Translations under genes and position numbers: made by a program
Shown here: positions 9,372 through 18,042 of the stretch, piece by piece
Layout: each line of letters starts with the position of its first letter
Numbering within the stretch: the first letter of the stretch is position 1
Source of the DNA: Archangium violaceum
GTDB lineage: Bacteria > Myxococcota > Myxococcia > Myxococcales > Myxococcaceae
DNA: 64,000 nucleotides
NCBI RefSeq assembly: GCF_016859125.1
Contig: NZ_CP069338.1
Location: 5,767,501-5,831,500 of the forward strand
Reading direction: 5' to 3'
Notes under the pieces: generated by a model
Seen by the model: the letters and a program-made list of their open reading frames with translations, nothing else
Databases searched by the model: none
Told to the model about the DNA's origin: nothing

Positions 9372-9521
9372 ATGAAGTACATCGGTGGAGTCATCGTCAT
9401 CCTCTACGCCCTGATGGCGTTCTCGGGCTGCGAGCCCTTCACCCGCTCGGAGCGGGGCCGAGCGGGCGTGCTTGGCAGCGGAGTTCGCACCAGGACCGGC
9501 GGTTTCATGGGAGGGAAGTGA
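9372..9521 (+). CDS. Small lipoprotein of the polyamine operon
   Basis: A 49-residue protein, MKYIGGVIVILYALMAFSGC followed by a short basic, Gly-rich tail ending TGGFMGGK. The N-terminal hydrophobic stretch with Cys20 in a lipobox context (AFSGC) marks a lipoprotein. It starts 12 bp after the DUF4178 gene and its TGA overlaps the ATG of the DUF350 gene (TGATG). Small lipoproteins in this slot are seen in related operons; no function is assigned. Confidence 0.75.
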   Translation: MKYIGGVIVILYALMAFSGCEPFTRSERGRAGVLGSGVRTRTGGFMGGK

Positions 9522-9754
9522 TGCTTTTGGGTGTGCTGGCAGTGGTGGTGAACGTGGGCAACCTGCTGGCGAGCGTCGTGTACTCGCTGGTGGGCCTGGC
9601 GGTGTTCGTGGCGGGCCTCTTCGTGTTCCGCCTCATCATGCCCTTCGACGTGCACAAGGAAATCGAGGTCGACCAGAACACGGCGCTCGGCATCGTCATG
9701 GGTTCCTTCATCATCGGCCTGGCCATCATCGTGGCCGCGGCCATTTCGGGCTGA
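9521..9754 (+). CDS. DUF350 family membrane protein
   Basis: A 77-residue protein with two strongly hydrophobic helices (VVYSLVGLAVFVAGLFVFRL and GIVMGSFIIGLAIIVAAAI) joined by a short loop PFDVHKEIEVDQN. This is the DUF350 pattern. The start is the ATG overlapping the previous stop; a longer version in the same frame would run through the lipoprotein gene. DUF350 proteins often sit beside aminopropyltransferase genes, and a role in a membrane polyamine complex is plausible but unproven. Confidence 0.85.
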   Translation: MLLGVLAVVVNVGNLLASVVYSLVGLAVFVAGLFVFRLIMPFDVHKEIEVDQNTALGIVMGSFIIGLAIIVAAAISG

Positions 9755-9779
9755 CGCCCCGCCTCGGGCAGTACCCGCT

Positions 9780-11276
9780 TTGAACAAGACGCTCCTCTTC
9801 GTCACCGTCCTCGTCATCGCCACGTGTGGGCTCATCTACGAGCTCATCGTCGGCGCGCTCGCCAGCTACCTCCTCGGCGACTCCATCACCCAGTTCTCCA
9901 CGGTGATCGGCTGCTACCTGTTCGCCATGGGGATTGGCAGCTGGCTGTCGCGCTTCATCGAGCGCGGCGTGCCCCAGCGCTTCGTGGAGATAGAGCTGGG
10001 CGTGGCGCTGGTGGGCGGGGCGTGCGCGCCGCTGCTCTTCCTCACCTTCGCCCTCACGGACATGTTCCGGGTGGTGCTGTACGGGTGCGTGCTGGTCATC
10101 GGCACGCTGGTGGGGCTGGAGATTCCCCTGCTGCTGCGCATCCTCAAGGACCAGCTCAAGTTCAAGGACCTGGTCAGCCAGGTGCTGACGTTCGACTACC
10201 TGGGCGCGCTCGCGGCGAGCATCACCTTCCCTCTGCTCTTCGTGCCGAAGCTGGGGCTGGTGCGCACCTCGCTGCTCTTCGGGTTGCTCAACGCGCTCGT
10301 GGGCCTGTGGAGCACGTGGCTGCTGGCGCCGGTGCTGGCCCACCCCACGCGGCTGCGGGTGAAGGCCGTGGTGCTCAGCCTCCTGTTGGTGGTGGGCCTG
10401 GTGCTCGGCGACAGGTTGACCAACTTCTCCGAGGAACACCTCTACTCGGACGAGGTGGTGCACGCGACGAGCTCGCCCTACCAGCGCATCGTCGTGACGC
10501 GGGGCAAGCGGGGCTTCTCGCTGTACCTCAATGGCAACCTGCAGTTCTCCAGCGTGGACGAGTACCGCTACCACGAGGCGCTGGTGCACCCGGCCATGGT
10601 GCGGGCGGGCAAGGTGGAGCGGGTGCTGGTGCTCGGCGGTGGGGATGGGCTCGCGGCGCGCGAAATCCTCCGCTACCCCGAGGTGAAGACGCTCACGCTG
10701 GTGGACCTGGATCCCTCGATGACGGAGCTCGCCACGCGCTACGGCGAGCTGGCCACGCTCAACGCGCATGCGCTGGCGGACCCGCGCATGCGCGTCATCA
10801 ACACGGACGCGATGGAGTTCCTCCGCCAGGAGAGCGGCACCTGGGACGTCATCGTGGTGGACTTCCCGGATCCGAACAACTTCGCGCTGGGCAAGCTGTA
10901 CACCACGGGCTTCTACAAGCTGCTGAAGCGGCGGGTGGCTCCGGAGGGAGTGGCCGTCATCCAGAGCACCTCGCCCCTCTATGCCCGGCGCTCCTTCTGG
11001 TGCGTGGACACCACGCTGAAGGCGGCGGGCTTCTGGACGCAGCCGTACCACGCGTTGGTGCCCTCCTTCGGTGAGTGGGGCTACGTGCTGGTGGCCCACG
11101 AGGGCGTGCTGCCCCGCCGTCCGCTGCCCCAGGGACTGCGCTTCCTCTCGGACGAGACGCACGCCTCCCTCACCCAGTTCCCCATGGACATGGGGCCGCT
11201 GCCGGCGGAGGTGAACCGGCTGAACAACCAGGTGCTCGTCCACTACTACGAGGAGGAGTGGCAGCGGTGGAACTGA
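9780..11276 (+). CDS. speE: Membrane-anchored polyamine aminopropyltransferase (spermidine synthase-like)
   Basis: A 498-residue protein starting at TTG 9780. The N-terminal ~210 residues hold about seven hydrophobic helices (LLFVTVLVIATCGLIYELIV first). The C-terminal half is the spermidine synthase domain: SSPYQRIVVT, LNGNLQFSSVDEYRYHEALV, the SAM-binding VLVLGGGDGLAARE, DLDPSM and VVDFPDPNN. It would transfer an aminopropyl group from decarboxylated SAM made by the first gene of this operon. Such fusions are common in bacteria outside the classical soluble SpeE. Its 3-prime end overlaps the start of the oxidase gene. Confidence 0.92.
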   Translation: MNKTLLFVTVLVIATCGLIYELIVGALASYLLGDSITQFSTVIGCYLFAMGIGSWLSRFIERGVPQRFVEIELGVALVGGACAPLLFLTFALTDMFRVVLYGCVLVIGTLVGLEIPLLLRILKDQLKFKDLVSQVLTFDYLGALAASITFPLLFVPKLGLVRTSLLFGLLNALVGLWSTWLLAPVLAHPTRLRVKAVVLSLLLVVGLVLGDRLTNFSEEHLYSDEVVHATSSPYQRIVVTRGKRGFSLYLNGNLQFSSVDEYRYHEALVHPAMVRAGKVERVLVLGGGDGLAAREILRYPEVKTLTLVDLDPSMTELATRYGELATLNAHALADPRMRVINTDAMEFLRQESGTWDVIVVDFPDPNNFALGKLYTTGFYKLLKRRVAPEGVAVIQSTSPLYARRSFWCVDTTLKAAGFWTQPYHALVPSFGEWGYVLVAHEGVLPRRPLPQGLRFLSDETHASLTQFPMDMGPLPAEVNRLNNQVLVHYYEEEWQRWN

Positions 11277-12901
11277 CGCGGCGGGAGCTCGTCGCCGCGT
11301 TCCTCGGCTCGGCGGTGGCGGCCAGCGCGTGCCGGAGGACGGGCGCTCGCGAGCTGGTGCCCGGCGCCATCGTGGACCGGGCGGTGGACGTGGGCCACAA
11401 GCTGCGCGGGGGTCCGCTGCCGCGCGCGGCGGAAGCCCAGACGGTGGACGTGCTGGTGGTGGGCGCTGGCGTGGCGGGCCTGAGCGCGGCATGGCGGCTG
11501 GCGGCCGCGGGCGTGAAGGACGTGCGGGTGCTGGAGCTGGAGTCGGAGGCGGGAGGCACGTCGCGCTCGGGGCGCAACGCGGTGTCCGCATACCCGTGGG
11601 GCGCGCACTACCTGCCGGCTCCGCTGGTGGACTCCGGGCCGGTGATGCGGCTGCTGCGTGAGCTGGGCGCGGTGACGGGCGTGGACGCGCACGGCGCCCC
11701 GACCTTCGAGGAGGAGCTGCTCATCCGCGAGCCCGAGGAGCGCCTCTTCTACAAGGGCGAGTGGTACGAGGGCCTGTACCTGCGTGCCGGAGCGAGCCCG
11801 GCGGACCTCGCGGAGCTGGAGCGCTTCGAGGCGAGGATGAACGCCTTCGGGGCGGCGCGTGACGCGAAGGGGCGCAAGGCCTTCGCGGTGCCCACGGCGC
11901 TCTCGAGTGATGACGCCGAGTGGACGGCGCTCGACCGGGTGACGATGGCGCGGTGGATGGAGGCGGAGGGCTTTCGCTCGCCGCGGCTGCGCTGGCTGGT
12001 GGACTACGCGTGCCGGGATGACTACGGCACCACGGCCGAGGGCGTCTCGGCGTGGGCGGGCATCTGGTACTTCGCCGCGCGGCAGGACGGGAAGGGGGAG
12101 CGCAGCGAGGGCTTCCTGAGCTGGCCCGAGGGCAACGGCCGGCTGGTGCATCAACTGGTGTCCTCGCTGGCGCCGGGGCAGGTGGAGCGGGACGTGCTGG
12201 TGCACACGGTGGAGCCCGTGGAAGGCGGCTGCCGGGTGGACGCGGTGGAGGCGGGGACGGGGAAGCCTCGGGCGTACCGGGCACGGCAGGTGGTGCTGGC
12301 CTGCCCTCGCTTCGTGGCGGGGCACGTGGTGGCACCGTGGCGCGAGAAGCGCCCCGAGTGGCTGGGGGCCTTCCAGTACGGGCCGTGGGTGGTGGCGAAC
12401 CTGACGCTCTCGGAGCTGCCGGTGTCCTTCGGTTTCCCGCTGGCCTGGGACAACGTCTTCTACGAGAGCCGAAGCCTGGGCTACGTGGTGGCCACGCACC
12501 AGCGGTTGCGCATGGTCGAGCGCGGACCCACGGTGCTGACCTGGTACCTGCCCATGGCCGGGCTGGATGTGAAGGCCGAGCGCCAGAAGGTGCTCTCCGC
12601 CGGCTACGCCGAATGGGAGGGCCTGGTGATGGCGGACCTGTTGGCCGCGCACCCGGGTATCGCCGGACAGGCCCGGCGCCTGGAGGTGATGCGCTGGGGG
12701 CACGCCATGGTGCGTCCCTCTCCGGGCTTCATGTGGGGCCCGGCGCGCTTCGCGGCCCAGGAGAGCCTGGGTGACGCGCTGCACTTCGCGCACTCGGACC
12801 TGGGCGGCATGGCCCTCTTCGAGGAGGCCAATTGGTTCGGCGTGAAGGCGGCGGAGAGGGCCCTGAAGGGATTGGGCCGCGCGGATCCGAGCTGGCTCTG
12901 A
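11267..12901 (+). CDS. FAD-dependent amine-oxidase-like protein with Tat/lipoprotein signal
   Basis: A 544-residue flavoprotein starting at GTG 11267, inside the end of the aminopropyltransferase gene. The N-terminus TRRELVAAFLGSAVAASAC combines a twin-arginine motif with a lipobox-like Cys, so it is probably exported folded and lipidated. The dinucleotide-binding motif VVGAGVAGLSAAWRLAAAG is followed by LELESEAGGTSRSG, as in flavin monoamine oxidases. It closes the polyamine operon, suggesting oxidation of a polyamine or a product of it; the substrate is inferred from context. Confidence 0.87.
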   Translation: MELTRRELVAAFLGSAVAASACRRTGARELVPGAIVDRAVDVGHKLRGGPLPRAAEAQTVDVLVVGAGVAGLSAAWRLAAAGVKDVRVLELESEAGGTSRSGRNAVSAYPWGAHYLPAPLVDSGPVMRLLRELGAVTGVDAHGAPTFEEELLIREPEERLFYKGEWYEGLYLRAGASPADLAELERFEARMNAFGAARDAKGRKAFAVPTALSSDDAEWTALDRVTMARWMEAEGFRSPRLRWLVDYACRDDYGTTAEGVSAWAGIWYFAARQDGKGERSEGFLSWPEGNGRLVHQLVSSLAPGQVERDVLVHTVEPVEGGCRVDAVEAGTGKPRAYRARQVVLACPRFVAGHVVAPWREKRPEWLGAFQYGPWVVANLTLSELPVSFGFPLAWDNVFYESRSLGYVVATHQRLRMVERGPTVLTWYLPMAGLDVKAERQKVLSAGYAEWEGLVMADLLAAHPGIAGQARRLEVMRWGHAMVRPSPGFMWGPARFAAQESLGDALHFAHSDLGGMALFEEANWFGVKAAERALKGLGRADPSWL

Positions 12902-13086
12902 TTTGCATCGAGCGTCAGGTCCGCGAACAGGCGGCCCGTCTGGTGGCGGCCCTCGCCTCGCGGTGAGCCAACAGGCGGCGGTGTGGCACGGACCAGCAAC
13001 CGGGCTGGTTCCTCTCCATGTAACCACGTGTAGCCGCGGTCGGACCGATTGACACTCCGGGCCTGGGACTTCCAGCATTCGCCCTC

Positions 13087-14760
13087 ATGTCAATTCCTCC
13101 TTTCAGATCGCGGCTCGCGGGCCTCGTGCTCGCCTCGCTTTTCGTCTCGCTCATGTCCTGCGGAGGTGGTGACAAGAACCCACCAGGAGGAAATGACACC
13201 CAGTGCGGCGACGGCGTGAAGCAGGACACGGAGGCCTGTGACGACGGCAACGCGACGAGCGGCGATGGTTGTACGGCGCTCTGCAACGAGGTCGAGCCGG
13301 GTTGGGCGTGCGTGGAGCCCGGCCAGGCCTGCACGCAGGGGCTCGATTGCGGCAACGGTCTCGTGAGCGTGGGCGAGACCTGCGACGACCGGAACAAGAC
13401 CGACGGCGATGGTTGCTCCGCCGTATGCGTCACGGAGCCCGGCTGGGCCTGCCTGCCGACCGGCGGTCGCTGCTGGGCCGCCGCGTGTGGTGACTCGTTC
13501 ATCGCGGGTGACGAGGACTGCGATGACGGCAACGCGCAGGAGGGAGACGGCTGCGGTGCCACGTGCCGCCTCGAGTCCGGGTACAAGTGCGAGCAGCCCG
13601 GTCAGCCCTGCACGCCCATCGTCTGTGGTGACAAGGTCGTCGAGGGGACCGAGCAGTGCGATGACGGCAACCACGACATGGGTGATGGGTGCTCGCCCCT
13701 GTGCCAGCGGGAGCCCCGGTGCTCCAACGGCACCTGCCAGTCCGTGTGCGGGGATGGCGTGATGCTCCCCGGTGACACCACCGAGCAGTGCGACGACGGG
13801 AACACCCGTGCCAATGACGGCTGCTCGCCGACGTGTCAGCTCGAGGCGGGCTTCACCTGCAAGCTCATCGAGAGCGCTCCGCCGCCGACCGTGGAGATCC
13901 CCATCGTCTACCGCGACTTCATCGGCTTCAACCAGTCGGGGCACGTCGACTTCGAGAACGCCAACGGCTCGGAGAAGGGCATCGTCGCGGCAACCCTGGG
14001 CTCGGATGGCAAGCCCGTCTACGCGAAGGAGGGCGTCAGCTCCAACACCACCCACGGCAGGGCCGCGTTCGATCAGTGGTACCGGGATACGCCGGGCGTC
14101 AACAAGACGGTGGTGGGCACGCTGACGCTCGACCGTCAGGACAATGGTTCCTACCTCTTCAGGGACCAGACCTTCTTCGAGCTCGACAACGCGGGCTGGG
14201 TGGCCGAGGGCAAGGAGCAGCCGGGCAAGGACAGCAGCGGAGCCCCCCACAACTTCAGCTTCACGAGCGAGGCCCGCTACTGGTTCGAGTACAAGGGCAC
14301 CGAGGTGCTCACCTTCCTCGGAGATGACGACGTCTGGGTGTTCATCAACGGTCGCCTGGCGCTCGATCTCGGGGGCGTGCATTCGGCGGAGACGGGGACC
14401 ATCACCCTCTCCGAGAGGGCCGCCGAGCTCGGCCTGACGAAGGGGAAGATCTACGAGGTCGTCGTGTTCCAGGCCGAGCGCCACACCCTGGCGTCCTCGT
14501 ACCAGCTCACGCTCAACAACTTCGTCACGCGCCGCAGCGAGTGCGTGTCCGTCTGCGGCAACGGCAACGTGGACGAGGGCGAGCAGTGCGATGATGGCGT
14601 GAACGCCGGAGGCTATGGCGGCCAGTGCGCTCCGGGCTGTGTGTTCGCTCCCCGCTGCGGCGACAAGGTCTACCACCCGGACCACGGCGAGGAGTGCGAC
14701 GACGGGAACAACACCAGCAACGACGGCTGCAGCGCGACCTGCAAGCTCGAGATTCGCTGA
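13087..14760 (+). CDS. Lipoprotein with DUF4215 Cys-rich repeats and a fibro-slime domain
   Basis: A 557-residue surface lipoprotein; signal with lipobox SLMSC, then five Cys-rich repeats of the form CGDG..CDDGN....DGC...C (DUF4215, the myxobacterial Cys-rich repeat). Residues about 270-480 are a fibro-slime domain (IVYRDFIGFNQSGHVDFEN; FLGDDDVWVFINGRLALDLGGVH), a PA14-like carbohydrate-binding fold first seen in slime-mould proteins. Two more DUF4215 repeats close the protein. Probably involved in cell-surface adhesion or matrix. It stands alone, 185 bp after the polyamine operon; that gap shows no gene. A hairpin follows the stop. Confidence 0.9.
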   Translation: MSIPPFRSRLAGLVLASLFVSLMSCGGGDKNPPGGNDTQCGDGVKQDTEACDDGNATSGDGCTALCNEVEPGWACVEPGQACTQGLDCGNGLVSVGETCDDRNKTDGDGCSAVCVTEPGWACLPTGGRCWAAACGDSFIAGDEDCDDGNAQEGDGCGATCRLESGYKCEQPGQPCTPIVCGDKVVEGTEQCDDGNHDMGDGCSPLCQREPRCSNGTCQSVCGDGVMLPGDTTEQCDDGNTRANDGCSPTCQLEAGFTCKLIESAPPPTVEIPIVYRDFIGFNQSGHVDFENANGSEKGIVAATLGSDGKPVYAKEGVSSNTTHGRAAFDQWYRDTPGVNKTVVGTLTLDRQDNGSYLFRDQTFFELDNAGWVAEGKEQPGKDSSGAPHNFSFTSEARYWFEYKGTEVLTFLGDDDVWVFINGRLALDLGGVHSAETGTITLSERAAELGLTKGKIYEVVVFQAERHTLASSYQLTLNNFVTRRSECVSVCGNGNVDEGEQCDDGVNAGGYGGQCAPGCVFAPRCGDKVYHPDHGEECDDGNNTSNDGCSATCKLEIR

Positions 14761-14770
14761 GCAGCCTCGC

Positions 14771-14798
14771 TGGGGCGCGCCACGCCAGGCGCGCCCCA
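14771..14798. terminator. Terminator-like hairpin between convergent genes
   Basis: An 11-bp perfect stem (TGGGGCGCGCC / GGCGCGCCCCA) with a 6-nt loop lies between the convergent genes ending at 14760 and 14827. A second stem, GAGCCCCTGA near 14807 pairing with TCAGGGCTC to 14835, spans the stop codon of the minus-strand gene. No clear T-tract is present on either side, as is usual in GC-rich genomes. Confidence 0.6.
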
Positions 14799-14826
14799 GG
14801 TGAGCCGAGCCCCTGACCGCGGCGTG

Positions 14827-16212
14827 TCAGGGCTCGAGGACCGCGAGCCGGCTCCACGTCATGTCGGTTCCGGCGACGCAGTCCGGTCCATTCGGATCCT
14901 TCTTGATCCAACCGCCGCTCACGTCCCTCGACTGGTAGCCGACCCGCGCTCCGCCATCCTGGGTGAGCACGATCGAGGGCGTGTGGAGGAACCACGCCCC
15001 GACGTCGCAGTTGGGGTAGAGGAAGACCTCGTCCGGCTTCATGGCGTTCGCGGCTTCGACCACCTGGAGCGTCCACTTCGCCTCGGGCTTCTCGCATTGC
15101 GCCGCGTCGCAGCTCGCGAGCGCGATGTTGTAGTCGAGCGAGTAGACGACGCGGGGGTGCCCCTGCGCGTCGAGCGCGAGATCCACCCCGTCGGAGAGCT
15201 CCGGGTTGGTGCTCAGGGCGAGCCGGCTCCACTTCTCGTCGGCTCCGATGCACGACTCGTCGCAGGCCAGGTAGAGGACCTGCTTCTGCGACTCCGTGCT
15301 CCTGGCGAGCAGCAGGATGCGAGGCTTTCCGCTCGGGGTGAGGTCGAGCGCGATCGTCGGCTGGATGGCGATGGCCTCGTTCCCATCATAGTAGGCCGGC
15401 GCGAGCGGGAAGCCTTGCCACGCGGCTTCCTGGGTGCAGTCGCCGAGGCATTCGACATAGGCGCCGGTGTCGATCCACCCCTCGGCGTCGTCGTCGAGGC
15501 GCGCGATGGTGGCGACGCGCGGGTGGCCCTCGGCGTCGAAGAGGAGCTCGGAGCGGTGCCAGAGCTGCTCGGCGACACGGTACGTCTTCCACGCGCTCGG
15601 GTCGTGGCAGTTCGCGTCGCAGGTGACGTACTCGGTCACGGGATCTCCCATGCCGAGGCCGAAGGCCGTGCGGTAGGTGTGGAGCAGGAAGCGCGGGCGC
15701 CCCTGGGGATCGAGCGCGAACGCCGGCCCGCTCACTTCCTTCTTCCCACCATGATCGAGGACCGCCGTCACCTTCCAGTCGCTCGTCTTGGTGCAGCCGC
15801 TGTCACACGTGCCGTAGTAGACCTTGTCGAAGGCGGACAGCAGCACGCGCGGCTTGCCCTGCGCGGTGAGCGCGATCATCGCGTTGTTGGCCGTTCCGTC
15901 GGTTTCGAAGCGCACGAACGAAACGTCCGACGCGCGCTTGCAGCCGTTCGCACAGTAGGCGTAGTACGCGCCGCCTCCCGCGTAATTGGGATAGACCGCG
16001 TGTATCCCTCCCGCTCCATCCACTGCGAGTGAGGGCGCCGCGGTGTTGTCACCCGGCGCGGTCGGAAGGAAGAAGTGCGTGGGGGTATCGGAGTTTCCTC
16101 CACCTCCACTTCCTCCGTCCTTGCCGCCTCCGCCTCCGCTGGAGCAGGAGCAGGCGTTGAACAGGCAGGCCGCGAGAAGAACACCCAAGGAACGTGCAAC
16201 GGCAAATCGCAT
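14827..16212 (-). CDS. Secreted lipoprotein, probable beta-propeller-like repeat protein
   Basis: A 461-residue protein with signal peptide and lipobox LFNAC, followed by a Gly/Ser-rich low-complexity linker. The rest has a repeated pattern of about 50-60 residues: a Cys-pair phrase such as YYGTCDSGCT, CDANCHD, CLGDCTQE, CDESCIG, then a phrase like ALDPQGRPRFLL, FDAEGHPRVAT, ALDLTPSGKPRILLL, ALDAQGHPRVVYS. This regular alternation suggests blades of a beta-propeller stabilised by disulfides on the cell surface. No enzyme motif is seen. Convergent with the fibro-slime gene. Confidence 0.75.
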   Translation of the reverse strand: MRFAVARSLGVLLAACLFNACSCSSGGGGGKDGGSGGGGNSDTPTHFFLPTAPGDNTAAPSLAVDGAGGIHAVYPNYAGGGAYYAYCANGCKRASDVSFVRFETDGTANNAMIALTAQGKPRVLLSAFDKVYYGTCDSGCTKTSDWKVTAVLDHGGKKEVSGPAFALDPQGRPRFLLHTYRTAFGLGMGDPVTEYVTCDANCHDPSAWKTYRVAEQLWHRSELLFDAEGHPRVATIARLDDDAEGWIDTGAYVECLGDCTQEAAWQGFPLAPAYYDGNEAIAIQPTIALDLTPSGKPRILLLARSTESQKQVLYLACDESCIGADEKWSRLALSTNPELSDGVDLALDAQGHPRVVYSLDYNIALASCDAAQCEKPEAKWTLQVVEAANAMKPDEVFLYPNCDVGAWFLHTPSIVLTQDGGARVGYQSRDVSGGWIKKDPNGPDCVAGTDMTWSRLAVLEP

Positions 16213-16410
16213 TGGATTCCCCCGAAGAAGAGCCGGGACGCCACTTCTGGGGATGGGCCTAGCACTCCCACGGGCTGATGGGCCAGCGCCGCGTCACCTC
16301 ATGCCCTTCTCGGGGCCCGGAGGGACGTTGGCCCGTCATCTTCTTGGAAGGTGGGCATTCGAGAGAGCTCGCGCGGGAAGAGATTCGCGTCCAGCGGCGT
16401 TGACGGCTGG

Positions 16411-17856
16411 ATGAGCCAGGCCCGGAATGGTCGTGCGGAGTGGTTCGAGTTGTCGGAGGAGGGATGGAGGCGCTCCAATCGCGCCCGGCCGCTCGGTCAG
16501 CTCGTTCGTGAAGCGCTGCAGAACGCGTTCGATCAGAACGCGAGTCGGGTGAGGGTGCGTCTGGCCGAGGACGAGGTCCGCATCGAGGACGATGCGCCCG
16601 CGGGACTGGCGCGTGACGAGTTCGCCTTCACCGTCTTCCTCGGGGAGAAGGACACGCCCCCCACGTGGCGAGGGCGCAAGGGCCGTGGCCTGAAGGAGAT
16701 GATCGCCGCGAGCGACCACGCCGAGGTGGAGACGGTGGGGCGCACGCTCGTCTTCGATCACACCGGGCGGCACGTGAAGCCCAACACGCGTCTGGTGGGC
16801 ACGTGCCTGCGGCTCTTCCGTCGCACGAGTGTCAGCGAGCGCGAGGAGGCCGTCGGGTTGCTGCGCCTCACCATCCCACCGCCCGGGGTCGAGCTGATCA
16901 TCAATGGCCGCACGGTGCGGACTCCGCGGGTCAAGGAGTCGCTGGAGGACTGCGTGCTGGAGACGGTGGAGCTACACCGCGGAGTGGAGCGGTACGTCGA
17001 GCGCGCCACCCGGGTGGACCTCTACCATCCGCGCCCCGGTGAGACGCCGCACCTCTTCGAGCTGGGCCTGCCGGTGGAGCCGCACCACCTCCCGTGGCAC
17101 GTCGACGTGCAGCAGCGCATTCCGCTGGCGGCCGAGCGCGATGCCGCGAGAGATGCCTACAAGCGCACGCTGGCGGCCATCCTCCTCGAGTCGCTGGCGC
17201 CCGAGCTGAACCGTCAGGAGCTGTCGGGCGCATGGGTGACGGAGGTCCTCTCGCACTTCACCCTCAGCGAGGACGCGCTCGAGGCCTACGTGGCGAAGGT
17301 GCTGCCGCCGCGCGCGGTGCTGTCGGTGGATGCGCGGACGGATGACCGGGCGCGCCAGCTCGGGGCGAAGGTGGTGGACCTGCGGGGGATGCCGTTCACG
17401 GCGCTGGAGCAGCTCGAGACGATCGTCGAGTCCGCGGACGCGTACGTGGAGCGGATGGAGGGCCCACCGCGTGACGTCCTGGTGACCCCCGGGCCCCGCG
17501 CCGAGCGCTTCGTGGGCATGGTGCGCTGCCTCTCGCGAGAGCTCATCGGGCGGGAAGTGCGCGTGGAGTTCTTCGAGCGCAAGGTGCGCGACCCGAGCGC
17601 CCACGTGGACGCGGAGTACGACCGCGAGCGCCGCGTGCTGCGCGTGAACATGCGGGGGCAGGTGCGGCTGGATGATCCGCTGGCGCCGCAGACACTGGGC
17701 ATCGTCCTGCATGAGCTGGCGCACGAGGCGGGCGACGAGCACGACTTCGCCTTCATCGACAAGCTGGAGAGCTTCGCCGGCAGGGCGCTGCGCTGTCTGG
17801 TGGATCGGCCCGACCTGCTCGCGCCCTATGCGAGCCCGAAGAAGCGGGTGGGTTGA
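16411..17856 (+). CDS. GHKL-ATPase-like protein with C-terminal HExxHxxGxxH metallopeptidase motif
   Basis: A 481-residue protein without signal peptide. ATG 16411 (MSQARNGRAEWF) is preferred; an in-frame ATG 60 bp upstream adds a non-conserved basic tail. Residues about 28-110 match a GHKL ATP-binding fold: N-box-like LVREALQNAFDQNA, G1-like IEDDAPAG and G2-like WRGRKGRGLKEM. Near the C-terminus, GIVLHELAHEAGDEHDF contains His434, Glu435, His438, Gly441 and His444, a full metzincin-style zinc motif. The combination of an ATPase-like sensor and a protease-like end in one chain is unusual. The middle (residues 150-400) is not recognised. Each half is supported by motifs only; activity is not shown. 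It stands alone, flanked by repeats downstream. Confidence 0.75.
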   Translation: MSQARNGRAEWFELSEEGWRRSNRARPLGQLVREALQNAFDQNASRVRVRLAEDEVRIEDDAPAGLARDEFAFTVFLGEKDTPPTWRGRKGRGLKEMIAASDHAEVETVGRTLVFDHTGRHVKPNTRLVGTCLRLFRRTSVSEREEAVGLLRLTIPPPGVELIINGRTVRTPRVKESLEDCVLETVELHRGVERYVERATRVDLYHPRPGETPHLFELGLPVEPHHLPWHVDVQQRIPLAAERDAARDAYKRTLAAILLESLAPELNRQELSGAWVTEVLSHFTLSEDALEAYVAKVLPPRAVLSVDARTDDRARQLGAKVVDLRGMPFTALEQLETIVESADAYVERMEGPPRDVLVTPGPRAERFVGMVRCLSRELIGREVRVEFFERKVRDPSAHVDAEYDRERRVLRVNMRGQVRLDDPLAPQTLGIVLHELAHEAGDEHDFAFIDKLESFAGRALRCLVDRPDLLAPYASPKKRVG

Positions 17857-17886
17857 TCTCTTTCAGGTTGGTTCACAAGGCCATTT

Positions 17887-18022
17887 CCCCTCTCCCTCCG
17901 GGAGAGGGACGGGGTGAGGGTATCGGGTGAACCCGGGTTGAACCCCCTGTCCACACCGTGGGCCACGGGTTGAAGAACGGGCTCGGCTACCCTCACCCCC
18001 ACCCTCTCCCGAGGGGAGAGGG
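17887..18022. repeat. Pair of inverted REP-like elements
   Basis: Two copies of a GC-rich dyad, 17887-17920 on the plus strand and 17990-18022 on the minus strand, each with a CCCTCTCCC...GGGAGAGGG stem followed by ACGGGGTGAGGG or its equivalent. They face each other across about 70 bp between the metallopeptidase-like gene and the convergent DUF4390-like gene. This is the common REP/BIME type of intergenic repeat; it may also act as a bidirectional terminator. Confidence 0.75.
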
Positions 18023-18042
18023 AGTTGGCCGGGCGCCCGCTC

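Noticed and set aside
11246-13078. 610-codon open frame on the minus strand opposite the FAD oxidase
   Set aside because: His/Arg/Pro-rich shadow of the oxidase codons with no motif; the plus-strand gene has complete FAD signatures.
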